This document shows, piece by piece, positions 34,102 through 45,999 of a stretch of DNA of 64,000 bases. Source of the stretch: Podospora pseudoanserina (taxonomy: Eukaryota > Ascomycota > Sordariomycetes > Sordariales > Podosporaceae); the NCBI RefSeq assembly GCF_035222485.1, contig NC_085921.1, forward strand, positions 1,116,001 through 1,180,000, in the 5' to 3' direction. How positions within the stretch are numbered: position 1 is the stretch's first letter; each line of letters begins with the position of its first letter. The notes under the pieces were generated by a model. That model searched no databases and was not told the DNA's origin. It worked only from the letters and a program-made list of their open reading frames with translations. The position numbers and the translations under genes were made by a program.

Positions 34102-35390
34102 ATGGCCAAGAAGGGCGCAAAACTCGCCGCAAAGGCACCAATCGCCAAGTCGCAATCAAACGGAGTCACAGACAAGAACAGAAGAAAGTCCAACGACCCA
34201 CCAGTCGAAGCCCCCATCGCCAAAACCAACGAGGATGAAGAGTGGGAAGATGAAGAGAGCGAGGAGGACTCCGACCCGGAAGAAGAAGGGGGTGGCGTCG
34301 ACTTTTCCAAACTAGAAGACATCAACGACTCCGACTCCGACTCAGAAATCAACAATTCCGACTCCGAAAACGAGGACAACGACGACGAAGAAGAAGAAGA
34401 ATCCGAAATCGACGTCGACGACCTCAACCTTGACGACATGGACCCCGAAGAAAAGGAAGAACTTGCCGCCACCACCCGCGTCCGCCAAACAATCAACAAC
34501 AAGGACGCCCTCCTCGCCGCCCTGAAGCGCATCTCCCTCGTGCCCACCGACATCAAGAAGGCCGCCTCGATCCCCTTTGCTTACCACATGACCCTCGTCA
34601 CGTCCAAGCCCACCCAAGATGTCATCCCCTCCATCGATGATGACCTCGAGCGCGAGCTCGCCTTCCTCAACGCGGCGCGCGAGTCGGCTCTCAAGGCGAG
34701 GAACTTGCTCAAGAAGGAAGGGGTGCCGTTTACGAGACCTACCGATTACTTTGCCGAGACGCTCCGCAGTGATGAGACGATGGAGGCGGTGAAGCAAAAG
34801 ATGATTGAGGCCGCAACGGCGAAGAAGGCTTCTGCCGAGGCGAGGAAGCAGAGGGACTTGAAGAAGTTTGGAAAGCAGGTTCAGGTGCAGAAGCAGCAGG
34901 AACGGGCCAAGGAGAAGAGGGCCACGTTGGAGAAGATTAATGAGTTGAAGAAGAGTATGTTTTCCGTACTCCCCATTCCCCGTGCAATTTTAGCTAACAC
35001 ACAGAAATAGAACGCAAAGACGGCGGCTCTGCCTCCCTCGGTGCGAGGGAAGCAGACGACATGTTTGATGTCGCTGTTGATAACGAGCTTGGCGGCGGCA
35101 ACAAGGCTGGTGCCAAGAGAGGAAGGTCAGGGGGTGATCATGGTCCTCCTAATGCCAAGCGTCAGAAGAAGAATGAAAAGTATGGGTTTGGAGGCAAGAA
35201 GAGGTTCGGCAAGAGCGGCGATGCGATTAGCTCGGGGGATATGTCGGGCTTCAGCGCGAAGAGGATGAAGAACGGGGGTGGGGCGGGTGATGGGAAGAAG
35301 ACGACGTTTAGTGCTATGAGTGCGAAGGCGAAGGGGAGTAAGCCTAGGTTGGGGAAGGACAAGAGGAAGGGCGGGGCGGGGAGGAGGTAA
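34102..35390 (+). CDS. EBP2: rRNA-processing protein Ebp2
   Basis: Two exons, 34102-34954 and 35011-35390, 410 aa. The 56-nt intron has GTATGT, AGCTAACAC and an ATAG acceptor. A CAG six bases upstream (ending 35004) is also in frame and would insert two residues; ATAG gives the more usual KKKRKD. The N-terminus is Lys-rich, then a long Asp/Glu/Ser-rich tract. The Ebp2 core follows: RQTINNKDALLAALKRI, PFAYHMTLVTS, DDLERELAFLNAARESAL, TDYFAE, EARKQRDLKKFGKQVQVQK. The C-terminus is basic (KRMKNGGGAGDGKK to KGGAGRR), as in nucleolar assembly factors. Ebp2 acts in 60S subunit assembly and 27S pre-rRNA processing. Confidence 0.96.
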
Positions 35391-36835
35391 GCCCAGAGGT
35401 GGGGGTGGTAAATGTGTAATAGGAAGAAGGGAATGCCTGTATAGTGATTTTTTTATGGTAATGCTACGGGGCTAAATAAATGTCTAGCGTCAACAAGGGA
35501 GATATCCTGGTTGGTTTTGAATGTCTTGGTGTTGCTTTTGAGGGTGGCTGGTGAGGTGGTGGGTTTACTTGAAGGGGGTCGTGTTTACCAACACCCTACT
35601 GGCGCAAACAACAGTTACATGATGGCGAGACTCTCCTTGCCCACAGGATCTAGTTCACCCAATCTGTACCCGAAACATAAAACCAAGACGGAGGGCAGCA
35701 TCCCCGAGCTTTGCTCAGCTTCGGCAAGGTTGTTCCCAATAAGTTGAGCACAAAGGAGGATTGGTCTTGGCAGTTTGCTTCTAGAGAGACCGAAACATTG
35801 TTGAGTCCTCGACAACAAAGAACAAAGCGGGATGGCTGGAGAGAGGGGTTGTATATGGGACGGCCAGTGGTTGGTCAATTCAAAGAGTTGGGTTGGTGCT
35901 CAGCTCAATGATATTTGGAGATGTGAGTAGTAGCTTAGAGGCAAGTCCAAAGTCAATTACGAGGGCGATGCAAAGTAGAAGAGCCTCATGATGGTGAATT
36001 TTAAATTTGCTATGAGTCGATCCGTCTCGGAAAAACATATATACACCTCCATCACCACCCCCATTCTCTTATTGTTGCCCTGTTCCATTCCTCCTCCGTT
36101 TCGATAACAGACTTGGTTGCGCACGCTACCAACCAACCGTTTACCTATATAAATCCCCCTTCAGGTCCTTTCCCAGAGCGTATCATCATTCTTGATCCCT
36201 CCCCCCGTTGAACCACCTCCGCGTCCCCCCCACCCCCCCTTCCCCATAACCGTAGCCACACCATTGACTGCCCGCCCTATGCCACAACTAACCTATTCAC
36301 TCTCTCACACCAGCACCCTTCCCAAAAACATATTTCATTTCACCACGACACATCACTATCACCATCCTCCCCGTCACAAGAGGCAGAAAAGAGGAACATA
36401 TACTCAAAACCAGTACCCCAAAAAAAAAAAACACAAAACGCTCCATTGAATTCCCCTATCCTAAAACCAATTCGTTTACCAATTCATAAAACAGACATAA
36501 CTCACATATACACACCAAAGAGAAAAAAAACACCCTTTCAGAGTTCAATGAATTCGTCTTCTTTTTGCCTAAAAAAAGGGAGGAAAAAAAGGTGGGGCGT
36601 CATGATATGAGGATTGATTTGCTCCAATCGAAACAAAAACCAAAAAAAACAAGCAAAAGAAAGCAAAAGTCGAAGCGGAAGAAGAATACTACTAGTAAAA
36701 AAAAAATAGGGAACATGTTTGGAAAGAACCGGACCTGAAACCAACCCACCCCATGGACCGCTCACACCTACAAACTATATCTCTGCTTCAAGGTCCATTC
36801 CTGTCTGTGTTGTCCGTCCGCCCCAGTTCTCCCAG

Positions 36836-36913
<78 letters not shown>

Positions 36914-37324
36914 TGGTGTGTGGTATCGTTTCGCAACGCCATGCATGCGGGAAAAAAGAAAAACAAAAAACAAAAAAAAAAGACATGAACAAGTGCCCAC
37001 ATATATGCTTTGCCCCGTTCTTTCAGTCCCCATCCCTTCCTCCCAAGAACGACGCCGTCAAACTACAACCATGAACCCCCAATGCCAACCCCAGTCCCCA
37101 AACGCAACAAATCACACGCTGTGCCCCTTAACCATCAACCCCCTAGATTTTCGTGCCAGTAGACATTAGGGATAACGCCATGCAAGAGAAGCAAGTCCCG
37201 GTATTAAAACGAGAAAGAAAACAAGCCGGGAGGGGTATCAATAATGACCATTGTTGGGAATTTCTTTCCTCTTTCCTGTTCGCGATGAAATTCAACCTTT
37301 GCGCTTCGGCTAGCTCGCTTCGTA
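35391..37324. other. Intergenic between convergent Ebp2 and SamB genes
   Basis: About 1.9 kb. From 36190 onward it is C- and A-rich, with poly-A runs and a TC/TG dinucleotide repeat at 36841-36924. No gene. Confidence 0.55.
36841..36924. repeat. (TC)17 passing into (TG)n microsatellite
   Basis: TC repeats at 36841-36874 are followed by TG repeats to about 36906, and then an imperfect GTGTGG stretch to 36924. It is a compound dinucleotide repeat downstream of SamB. Confidence 0.95.
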
Positions 37325-39187
37325 TTATTGCGTGGCGGCAATGCACCAGTGCCGGTGAAAGGCCCAGGCGCTCTTTTGGCATTCTTTGCTGCAGTACTTG
37401 GTTCGTCGACAGCGGCGGCATTTAGCAAATTGCCGCGTGTACTCTTCCCATTTCCCGCACTGGTAGTAGGCACATTGTCGGATGCCGCCGCGGGTGTCGT
37501 CCTTCCGGCACAGGTTTCTCATAACTACCCCGGCCCAGTATTGCATATCGGTGCTGTGGTACCGGACCGTGAACTTTTCCACCAAGGGGAAGATGTTGAG
37601 GTCATTGGGCAGTAGGTATTCCTCTTCACATGTCTCGTCTTCCTCCTCGAGCTCGGCCTCGAGGGCTGCCGGATCGGCTCCATCAAGAAGTTGAATTTCC
37701 TTGCCAATCTTGAGCTTAGGAACCAGGTGACTTTTTTGGAAGTACTTTCGGAGGTTGCAGTATTTGGAAACGTAGGCGAGCAGTTGGAGAGACATCAAAA
37801 CGTCTTCTTCCCTGGGCATAGCGGCAAGCATTTGTGGATTTGGTGTGACTTGACGATCGAGCAGGTAACGAGGCACTGTCGCGTTTGGCATCGATGGCTG
37901 CTGTGGGCTCACCATCGTCGGTCTGTTTGGCGACAAGCCAATTGCAGGAACTGGCGTCGGGGTCGGATTGGTGACAATGCTGCCGTCTACCGGCCCTTGA
38001 TGTGTGATGTTGAAAGTGCCGGCTTCCTGAGTCTCGGATACCGTGGGCGTTGTCAGTTCCATGGCGGTGCCAGTCATCATACCCTCGCCATCCTCCATGG
38101 CAATGTCCTGAATTCCTACGGCCGGTTGGATTTCGGCCGTCTCAGACATCTCAGTATCGGGCGTTTCATCCGATGCAACACTTTCAGCATTCATATCATC
38201 CGACTCGGCAGCTGTCGAGTGCTGATGGCGGATAGATGGTCGTTGGCGAGACCGAGCAGCGGCGGTGAGCATGGTGGCAGGTCGCACGGTAGGAGAACGA
38301 ATCTGCGGTGGCGGAAGTGGAGTGGTGGGTGACGCCGGCTGAGATGTCAAGGGAGGCCGAGCAAATGGCAGAGGTACGATTCCAACCAAGCGATCCGCAT
38401 CCCGTGTCGGCCTGACAAATCCATCGGCGGCATCTATCGATGGTACGGACGGGGCAAGGATCACGTTGGGCGTGAGAGCCATAGGTGGGCGAGCCTCGTG
38501 CGTCCTGCTCGTGTGATGGTGATGGGGGTGGTGTCCCACCAAAGGCGTCCGATCGGCTGGTGGCGTTACCTGGAATTGCGGAGCAGTGGGTGTGGCCTCA
38601 GAAGTGGACTGTATGACTGTGGTGGAAGGGCCGGCGAACGGGGCAGACACGTCAATTGACGGTGGTGGCGCTTGTCTTCTGAAAGTCTCCAATGTGCCGG
38701 ATCTTGATGAGAAACTGGAGGATTTGTGCGCCCGGCTGCTGCCACCAACCCGGTGATGATGATGGCGGTCCTTGTGCTTGGCTTCCTCGGCCTTTGCCCG
38801 TACGTTTTCAATGACTTTGATGTAGTTGTCGAGGATTGTGGCAATCACGGGGACCATGTCAGCCTCCACCACCCGAGTCCGAACAGCTTCTGTGCCCCTA
38901 ACGCCTATGTTGACGACACATTGGAAAGCCAGATTCCACTTCCACATGTCCATCATGTCTTTGCTGCGACCCTGCTTCAGGATGCAGACCAACCTTTCGA
39001 TGCCGCCATCGACGGTCAAGATGTCGCGGATGCGAGCCGACGATGTTGTGAGGTAAGCGAGATGGTTGAGAGAGTTGATCAGGGGCAGGGTCGACGTGCA
39101 ATCGAGAGCGCGTCGGTCGTAAAGGGCGGTGGTAATGCCCACCGACGCCTTGTTGACATTGGGTATGCTGAAGTTGACTTCCCTCAT
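37325..39187 (-). CDS. samB: MYND zinc finger protein SamB/Mub1
   Basis: A single exon of 620 aa. The start MREVNFSIPNVNKASVGITT is the usual N-terminus of the family. An N-terminal helical repeat-like region (RIRDILTVDGGIERLVCIL, GTEAVRTRVVEADMVPVIA) precedes a long disordered His/Pro/Ser-rich section. A conserved C-terminal block follows (REEDVLMSLQLLAYVSKYCNLRKYF), and the MYND finger ends the protein: CAYYQCGKWEE, CRRCRRTKYCSKECQKSAW, HRHWC. Aspergillus SamB is needed for correct metula development, and yeast Mub1 works with Ubr2/Rad6 in degrading Rpn4. This protein should therefore be a ubiquitin-ligase partner. Confidence 0.94.
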   Translation of the reverse strand: MREVNFSIPNVNKASVGITTALYDRRALDCTSTLPLINSLNHLAYLTTSSARIRDILTVDGGIERLVCILKQGRSKDMMDMWKWNLAFQCVVNIGVRGTEAVRTRVVEADMVPVIATILDNYIKVIENVRAKAEEAKHKDRHHHHRVGGSSRAHKSSSFSSRSGTLETFRRQAPPPSIDVSAPFAGPSTTVIQSTSEATPTAPQFQVTPPADRTPLVGHHPHHHHTSRTHEARPPMALTPNVILAPSVPSIDAADGFVRPTRDADRLVGIVPLPFARPPLTSQPASPTTPLPPPQIRSPTVRPATMLTAAARSRQRPSIRHQHSTAAESDDMNAESVASDETPDTEMSETAEIQPAVGIQDIAMEDGEGMMTGTAMELTTPTVSETQEAGTFNITHQGPVDGSIVTNPTPTPVPAIGLSPNRPTMVSPQQPSMPNATVPRYLLDRQVTPNPQMLAAMPREEDVLMSLQLLAYVSKYCNLRKYFQKSHLVPKLKIGKEIQLLDGADPAALEAELEEEDETCEEEYLLPNDLNIFPLVEKFTVRYHSTDMQYWAGVVMRNLCRKDDTRGGIRQCAYYQCGKWEEYTRQFAKCRRCRRTKYCSKECQKSAWAFHRHWCIAATQ

Positions 39188-42100
39188 CTTGGCTCGCCTC
39201 CACGGAACACGAGGTAGGCACCAGACAAGGAGAAGAGATGATGATCAGGAGAGGTTGGCCGCCGTAATTCGATGCCCGGCGTGCGATTGCGTTTTGATGG
39301 GGGGGTTAGAAATGGCGTGCCCTATGCGTTGGCAAAAGAGATGGTTAGAGATGAAACGCATTTCAAAGGTTTATGCGTCCATAAAGGAAGGGGTAGAGCG
39401 AGGGCGTACCCTACTCTCTAGGATCGGCAGAGGCCCTCGCGAAGGGCGAAACCAGCGTGTCTACGTACAGAAATGTTCAAGGTATATAGTTGATTGTAGG
39501 CCGCAAATGCAGAAAAAGGGCGTTGCAGAGATGAAAATGAGGATAATCCGAGTCGGCGCCGACCAAATGCCTCAGCCGCGATGGAGAGGATGGTGTCGGT
39601 GTCGGTCTGCTGTGCCACTCACGGGCAAGCTGTTGATGGCAATGGACGTGGCGGTCTTGGGTTGCAGCAGTCGGTCGAATGCTGCTGAAGATTCGGTGAT
39701 GGAGAGAGTGTTTGGGTGTGTGACGGATGGGCTCGCCGTGCCTGATGGTGTGAGAGGCTGGGTTGTCTGGGTTCAGTTGGAGCAGGCGAGCTGCTGGTTT
39801 TTTGCAGTCTTGGGCCCTGAAGAATGTCCAGAACATTACAGGTTGGCCCAGCCTGTGGTAGTGGCTAGATGGATGCCTAAGGCCAACACCACCCGCGCTT
39901 GTGGGCCCAAATTTGTACCAATTTCCAAGTCTCGGCACCACATCCGACCGACATCGCGCTTGCATATTCACATTCATCACAGGGTAAAATTGTATGTTCT
40001 ACAAGAGATTTGCTCTTTTATTCCATCTATTTTACTTTCATCACCCCATCACCTCCGCTGGGAGACCCGGAGACTCGAGGAGAAAGCTTCCATGTCGGCT
40101 GACTAGGTACTTCCAGGTACTTGTTGTCTAGGGGCGAAGCGGAGCCCTAACAGCCTTTCAAGGATGGGGGTCCACGGTCGAGGTCTTTTGCTGGGTGCCA
40201 AAGAAAGCTGGAAGGGGCAAAATTCACAAGCAGCTGCGGGGTGAGATGGAGGATAACCCACCATCAACTACTCACCGAACCCTAGCACGCGATGCTGATA
40301 GACCACACACACTCTCTTCTGGATGACATGGGAGTTCATGCAACAATTGAAGGGGCATCTGATGCTGAGGAAAACTAGACGCCGTTGGCGGTCATCAGGT
40401 TTACACATGGAGGGCCATTGAAGCGAGGCAGGCGAGCGGCGCCGTTTCAACCAGCTCTTTAGAGTTTGCCCACCATCAGATCGAAAACACTTCTCACGTC
40501 GACAACTTCTCCTCTTCTCTCCTCTCCTCTCGCGGAGCTGCAGTTGGTAACATGCACAAGAGCCGGCGTTGTGTGACCCGTCCACTTCTTACACCTTGAT
40601 GGCCCAAATGCCCAACAATGTATCGCCCTCGCCGTCTGCCGAGCTGTTCGGGTCGCCTGATTCCCCAAGCCCATCGTTCACTCGTTGGAAACTGAGCACT
40701 ACCTCCCACCCTCCCACCTACTGCACTCCAACTCACAAACGACAGCTCGCAACTTTCATGCATTCGTGGGGTCGGTGCGCATATCACGTTCTCGTAGCTT
40801 TACGGAGTAGAGCTTCAACCGAAGCGGAGAAGGGCCGTGATGCCACCCCTGTTGGTGGTTGATCCCCCACCGACCCTCTTGAACAACGTTCAGGCCCAAA
40901 CCGCCATCCGCACCAGACCCACCCCGTCGCCCTTCTTCTTTCAATATCACTCCCTTGTGATTCTCTCTCCGACATTTAACGGCGGCGTAGTTACCACCCT
41001 GCCTACAGGAAACGCTTGCGTAGACCAGTCAGCCTGAAACGAATACCTATCACCAAACCGCCCAGATCCTAGTGTCCGCCCATCGACTTAGAAATTTTAA
41101 GTGCCATTTACCGCTGACGTCGTGGCTGGAAAGCGGCACAGATCTGACCTTGGGGGGTTCCAGCCCGGAGAGGCAAGTTCCATGATGACACACAGTCAAG
41201 GCGAGGAAGGGTACGGGAAAAAAAGATCTTGGTTTTATAGCCTGAAATCAAGCATTTTTCAGCTCGGCATTTCCCCCCTTGCCTCACCGCAAAACCTCCA
41301 GCATCAAATACCTGTCTCAGTTCAGCCTCCTGATTCTTTTGCTCAATCGAAGACTATCATCGGCATCTTTCCGCGCTGATCACCCATCAGCTGAGGATGA
41401 GGGGCTTTGCTAAACCTCATCCGTCACATACACACGTGAATATCTTTGACACTCTACACAAGACACACAGTATGGATACCGGTCCATCACGCCAAGCATC
41501 ACCACCACCAACAAGCCAAGAGCATGCAATGAGGGGTAACTACCCCTTCTCCTCACTCTCACCCCCGAGCTGAAAGAGAAAGGATTCCACATCTCAAACC
41601 GGGTTTTTGCGTAATGTCAAACGGCAGCGGATGGACGGGCGGCTGTGTCTGTGTTATTTCGATCGAAATGTAAGATCTTTGACATTTTCTGAAGCGCTGT
41701 AAAGGCTTGACATCTTCCCGCTGGTGAGTTTGTGTATAAATATACATACTGGCGGCAGCAGGAACCCGTATACGCCTCGGCGCTTAACAATGTTCAACAA
41801 CAACCGCCAGCCCCCAAAAAGGAACTCTCAGTTGGACAAGAGACGCGGCTGTTTGTCTCACTTTCTTCTTTCTTTCTTCTTCTCGAACCTCGATCTGACA
41901 AAGTCTCAGGGTTCGATGAATCGAAGTTTTATTACAAAGAGAGAACGAATTGCGCGGTTGCGGATAGCTGCAGGAGGTGGGAGCGGGGGGGACATTCGAT
42001 TCCCATATTAAAAACATGCAATACAAGCGGAGAATGGGAGTTGGTAGCAGCAGCCAAGAAGGAACCCCTATTCTTTACAGGTTATATTACCTACCTGACT

Positions 42101-43905
42101 TACATTCTGTTTCTTTGTGCGGGTGTAATGAGGTAGGGTTGTATTGGATACTCCCATACATAACATATGGAAAATGTAAGAAGGGGAGGTCTGTGTGTAG
42201 GTTCGTTTAGGTAGGTACACAAACGTAGGTTTCATGTTTGGGAATTTTTCTAGCGTTTCCATCTGTAGAAGTTTGAAGGTTGGGTATGCACGCTCGGATG
42301 GCCAGCCAGACTTTGAGTTTTGGCATACTTTTTGACCGATCATCCGACCTACAGGGTGAGGAAAGGGAAGAGGCGGCGGTAGATCTGGGAGGCGATATCG
42401 CCGGCATCACCGGTTGTGGGATCGACAGTTGTTGACGCCTTAACACCAACCCAACTGCCTACATTATCTTCAGCTGACGAGATATACACTACAAGAGAGG
42501 GGTGTATAAAATATACACTATTACTTTATGACTTGAGATCGACAAGCTGTGTGTTATATACACCCGTTATTCCCGCCTTGTTGGGTTCTGGTCTTGTGTC
42601 CGAGCTGTCAAAATCTCTGGCTCCGATCCCGGGTTCTGTGTTACTGGGGAAGCATCGCACGAATCTGAACTTAGGTAAGGTGAGGTGGGGATAACGAAGA
42701 ATCATGCCATGTCAACATAAAGCTAGTGTTATGACGAAAATGGCACTGGGAATAGGATGATGAACTGCTTCCGATGTTTCCATTATACGCCTTTCTAGCT
42801 AATCAGCCACCGAGAAGCCCAGCTATATGACACGAGTCCAGAGAAGCAACTGAGTGACCTAAGAGCAAATTGTACAATTATTTTCGCCGAGTCGTTATGT
42901 GTGTCCATCTTCCATATGTAGCATTATGGATTAAATCCTTTCAGCTCAAGATTTTGTCTCGTCGTACCTGGAATAACAAAAAGCCGTCACACTTCAACAC
43001 TATAAACTAATTGTAGAAGTTCTCTCATCATGGAAACGCCTGTAACTTAATAACATCAGGTAATCCCATATTACAACTCCTCACGTTACGCAACATCTAC
43101 ATATAAGTTCTGTGTTGTAATCGTTTGCATGAGGCAACAAAACACTACAAGTGAAAGAATATACAGAGCCCCAAAGGCAAAAGTCATGATTCAACAAAGA
43201 AAGGGAAGTGACGAATATTCAGCGCCAACTTCTCGACAAGACCCAAGTTGTGACTCGACTTTGTAGTCGAAAAGCACTTATAGGAATTAAACAACCAAGC
43301 CGTAAAGTCAAACAGAGACTCAGAACTTATAACTCAACTCGATAGCTAAAGAACATTCTCAAGAAATATAGACAGCCAACCAAGTCATAAAAGTCCAGCC
43401 TCAATACTCACAGAAAGCTCACCCCCCATCTTCTAACAAGGGGCTACGAAAACCTCGAAAGGTTTTAACGAAGAAGGATCGAACTCGGGGCCTATCGGTT
43501 GCAAAACCCCGGCGATGGGCGGTGGGCGGTAAACAGCAGCTCTGACATCCTTACCATTTGACCTGACCACACAGGTGTGTGGCGCCCTGGTAAGCATTCC
43601 AGAGCTGCTGTTGGGAAGGGGCATGTTTTGACCTAATATATAAGCCATCGTTTGCTCCTTCCCTGAAGGTGTGCACAAAGTCGAGTCGTGAGGTCAAGTC
43701 GCACAGCAACAGAACCACACCAGACCCATCTCGTCTCACAAAGCTGGAGTCAAACAGTTGATCAAATTACTTTAATTACACAGCAGCAAAGCCGAGCAAC
43801 CCATCATACCCAATATGCACAACCAACATACCCCCCTCAATGCTATCCCAAATCAAAAGCCCACCAACGCCTTGCTCAAATCAACCCTCTCCCCCAATCT
43901 CAACA
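39188..43905. other. Long gene-poor interval
   Basis: About 4.7 kb, the largest gap in the window. Frames up to 325 codons exist (39129-40106 plus), but they overlap the SamB start antisense and show no domain or codon signature. An AT-rich part runs from about 42700 to 43430. A tRNA-like element lies at about 43440-43660. I cannot support a protein gene. Confidence 0.45.
43440..43660 (-). repeat. tRNA-like, SINE-like element, copy 2
   Basis: On the minus strand, TATATATTAGGTCAA (about 43642-43628, the same 15 bases as copy 1) is followed by an A-box-like AAATGGTAAGGATGTCAG (43559-43542) and, about 57 nt later, a B-box-like AGTTCGATCC (43485-43476). A 7-bp hairpin AAAACCT-cgaa-AGGTTTT sits just beyond at 43450-43467. 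The two copies are only partly alike outside these blocks, so they are diverged relatives at best. Confidence 0.45.
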
Positions 43906-45264
43906 TTAATCCCCACTAACCCTAGCATGCCTAAAATACTTCATCCCCACCCACGCAACCACCACCCAAACCCAGGCCATCACACAGCTAAGTATCATCA
44001 ACGCAGGATAATACCCCACAATCGGCAACGTTGGATCATCCTCCAACTCAGGCGGCGCATACGGTGTAGTCCCCACATCCCACGCCCAGCTCCAAACCCC
44101 CAAGCAGCTCCCCATCCCAATCACAAACACCGTCCACGTCACAATCAACACCACCCACCCCCACCACTCCGTCTCGGAATAGTCCCAGTCTGAGTCTGGT
44201 TGTGGCAAGGGTGTCGTTGATAGCCCTGCCAGAGAGTTGAGTGCCAGCGGGGACTTCGCTCTCTGAACCGTGCCGCGACGGCGTTGGATTGATGGGAGGA
44301 TTGATGAGCCTGAGGTGGATGATCCGAGGCCCAACGGTCGTGGAGGGCTGTGGGGAGAATGGGGGAGGTTGAGAAAGTAAGAATCTGACCCCGAGGCGGA
44401 GGAGACAGAGGCTCTTTCCGGGCGGAGGAGGTTAACGGAGGAGGAGGTGGACGAGAGGTTCGAGGTTGATGAACCCGGCCCGGTGGGGACGGCCATGTGA
44501 AGGGCGTCTTCATCGTCTGTGGTGTTGTAGCTTATACTTGGGCTTCTTGAGCCGGTGATGCTATTTCTTGAGCTGGGCGTGTTGGCATTTATAGGGGCCA
44601 ATGCGGCAGTCGGGGTTGCGTCTGGATCGGACGGTTGGGAACCACTTCGGCTGGCATATCCGTCCATGCTGGGTCGGGGTGTGAGGTCTGATATTCCCAG
44701 ACCGTACGGTGTAGATGTATTAATAGAATTCTTCAAGATACCGCTATTACTCTGGAGGTGTAATGTGTTTGATGTAACCGAGGTCGGCGCGGTGCCGGCT
44801 GTGACTTGGATTGGTGTCCCGTTTGGTTCGCCATAGACGTTCAATTTTGTGTCGATTGTTAGTCCACGATCCCGCTTTTCTCTTTGAGCACCCCGCCCCA
44901 ACAGGGCAACCTTTCGCAACGATCCTCTACGTCGTCGTGTTTTTAGCGATTGCGGCTGCTGGGTTTGATATTGGATAATGTGAGGCAACGGCGGGGGCGC
45001 AGCGTTGGGCGCACCCGCGTGGCATGGAGGAGTGTCGGCCGGTATGGAGGTGAAAGAGGGCGTGGGAGGAAATGTTGTGATCTCGGTCTCGTTGGTGTTG
45101 CGGCGGGATCGTGGGCGGTGTTCGCCCGAGTTTCGCATAAAAGGTAGTTTCGAAAGCAAGCCTCCAGCGCCAGAGCTGCTGCGTTTGCGACCGGGCGCTG
45201 GACGAGTTGGGACGGAAGATGGCGTATCGGCGCCGGCGCCTGTGACCGATGACGACTCGTCCAT
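43906..45264 (-). CDS. Conserved-looking fungal membrane protein, two C-terminal helices, function unknown
   Basis: A single exon of 452 aa. The ATG whose first base is 45264 (MDESSSVTGAGAD) is the first true start. About 340 residues are disordered, Ser/Pro/Thr-rich and basic in places (KTRRRRGSLRKVALLGRGAQ). The C-terminal 110 residues are ordered: SDWDYSETEWWGWVVLI opens a first helix (VLIVTWTVFVIGMGSCLGVW), a short loop DVGTTPYAPPELEDD follows, then a second helix (YYPALMILSCVMAWVWVVVAWVG). The Trp-rich hairpin is the distinctive part. I do not recognise a named family. It is divergent from Zrg17 with 735 bp between starts. Confidence 0.75.
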   Translation of the reverse strand: MDESSSVTGAGADTPSSVPTRPAPGRKRSSSGAGGLLSKLPFMRNSGEHRPRSRRNTNETEITTFPPTPSFTSIPADTPPCHAGAPNAAPPPLPHIIQYQTQQPQSLKTRRRRGSLRKVALLGRGAQREKRDRGLTIDTKLNVYGEPNGTPIQVTAGTAPTSVTSNTLHLQSNSGILKNSINTSTPYGLGISDLTPRPSMDGYASRSGSQPSDPDATPTAALAPINANTPSSRNSITGSRSPSISYNTTDDEDALHMAVPTGPGSSTSNLSSTSSSVNLLRPERASVSSASGSDSYFLNLPHSPHSPPRPLGLGSSTSGSSILPSIQRRRGTVQRAKSPLALNSLAGLSTTPLPQPDSDWDYSETEWWGWVVLIVTWTVFVIGMGSCLGVWSWAWDVGTTPYAPPELEDDPTLPIVGYYPALMILSCVMAWVWVVVAWVGMKYFRHARVSGD

Positions 45265-45999
45265 GGCCAATGGGAGATATCGGGGACCTGAATATGGCGT
45301 AGGAGAACAGACAGTTTCCGAACAAGGTTCTGGCTAGGAGGAAGATGTCTGTGTCGCGGCGGCCACGGGGCGTCAATGGCGTGTTACCCCTCGAAATAAT
45401 AGGGCACGTCCAAACAGGGTCTCAGATCCATCTGTCAGGGCAAGCCGGTGGGGTGGACTGGCGTTGAAACTGCTGTTTTGGGACCAGGAACAAGACATGG
45501 ACATTCACATCTCGAGATGGAATTTGATGGATTGAGGCTCAACAACGCGAGAAATGCAACATTTCCAAACCCCTGCAAACGTTAGGTGACAGGCCACCCG
45601 GCGCCATCCCGGCAGGCAACGTACCCCTGAATTTGATGGTTTACGACCCACCCGCCTCCCCCAGGTCCCTCCATTGGCCAACACTGAAATCAATGATGGA
45701 GGCTATGAGACAACGGAATGAGACAATATGGGAAGATAGGTATTGCAGATTCTACATGTTCTCTTGCATAGCGCTATCTCCAAATCCAGTCAAAGATATC
45801 AAAGACGCAAAGACATCCACAGCCCAGCGCATCTGGCCTTCCCCAGTAGGAACCTCCTGCAAAACGGTGTAACCCCACGCTAGGCAAAAAGGGGAAGGCG
45901 TCCAGGAACACCCTGGAGATCGGACACGCCCAGCTCCGCCCGCCTCGAACACTCCTCGACGACGAACGAACCACCTGCTGCCCACAGCGTGCGCTGTCG
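45265..45999. other. Divergent promoter region
   Basis: 735 bp between the start of the two-helix membrane protein gene and the start of Zrg17. No coding signal is seen. Confidence 0.5.

Noticed and set aside
36841-36924. TC/TG tract with long overlapping ORFs in several frames
   Set aside because: The ORFs are artefacts of the dinucleotide repeat. It is a microsatellite, not a gene or CRISPR array.
39129-40106. A 325-codon plus-strand frame upstream of SamB
   Set aside because: It overlaps the SamB start antisense, starts within it, and shows no domain, no hydrophobic pattern and irregular composition.
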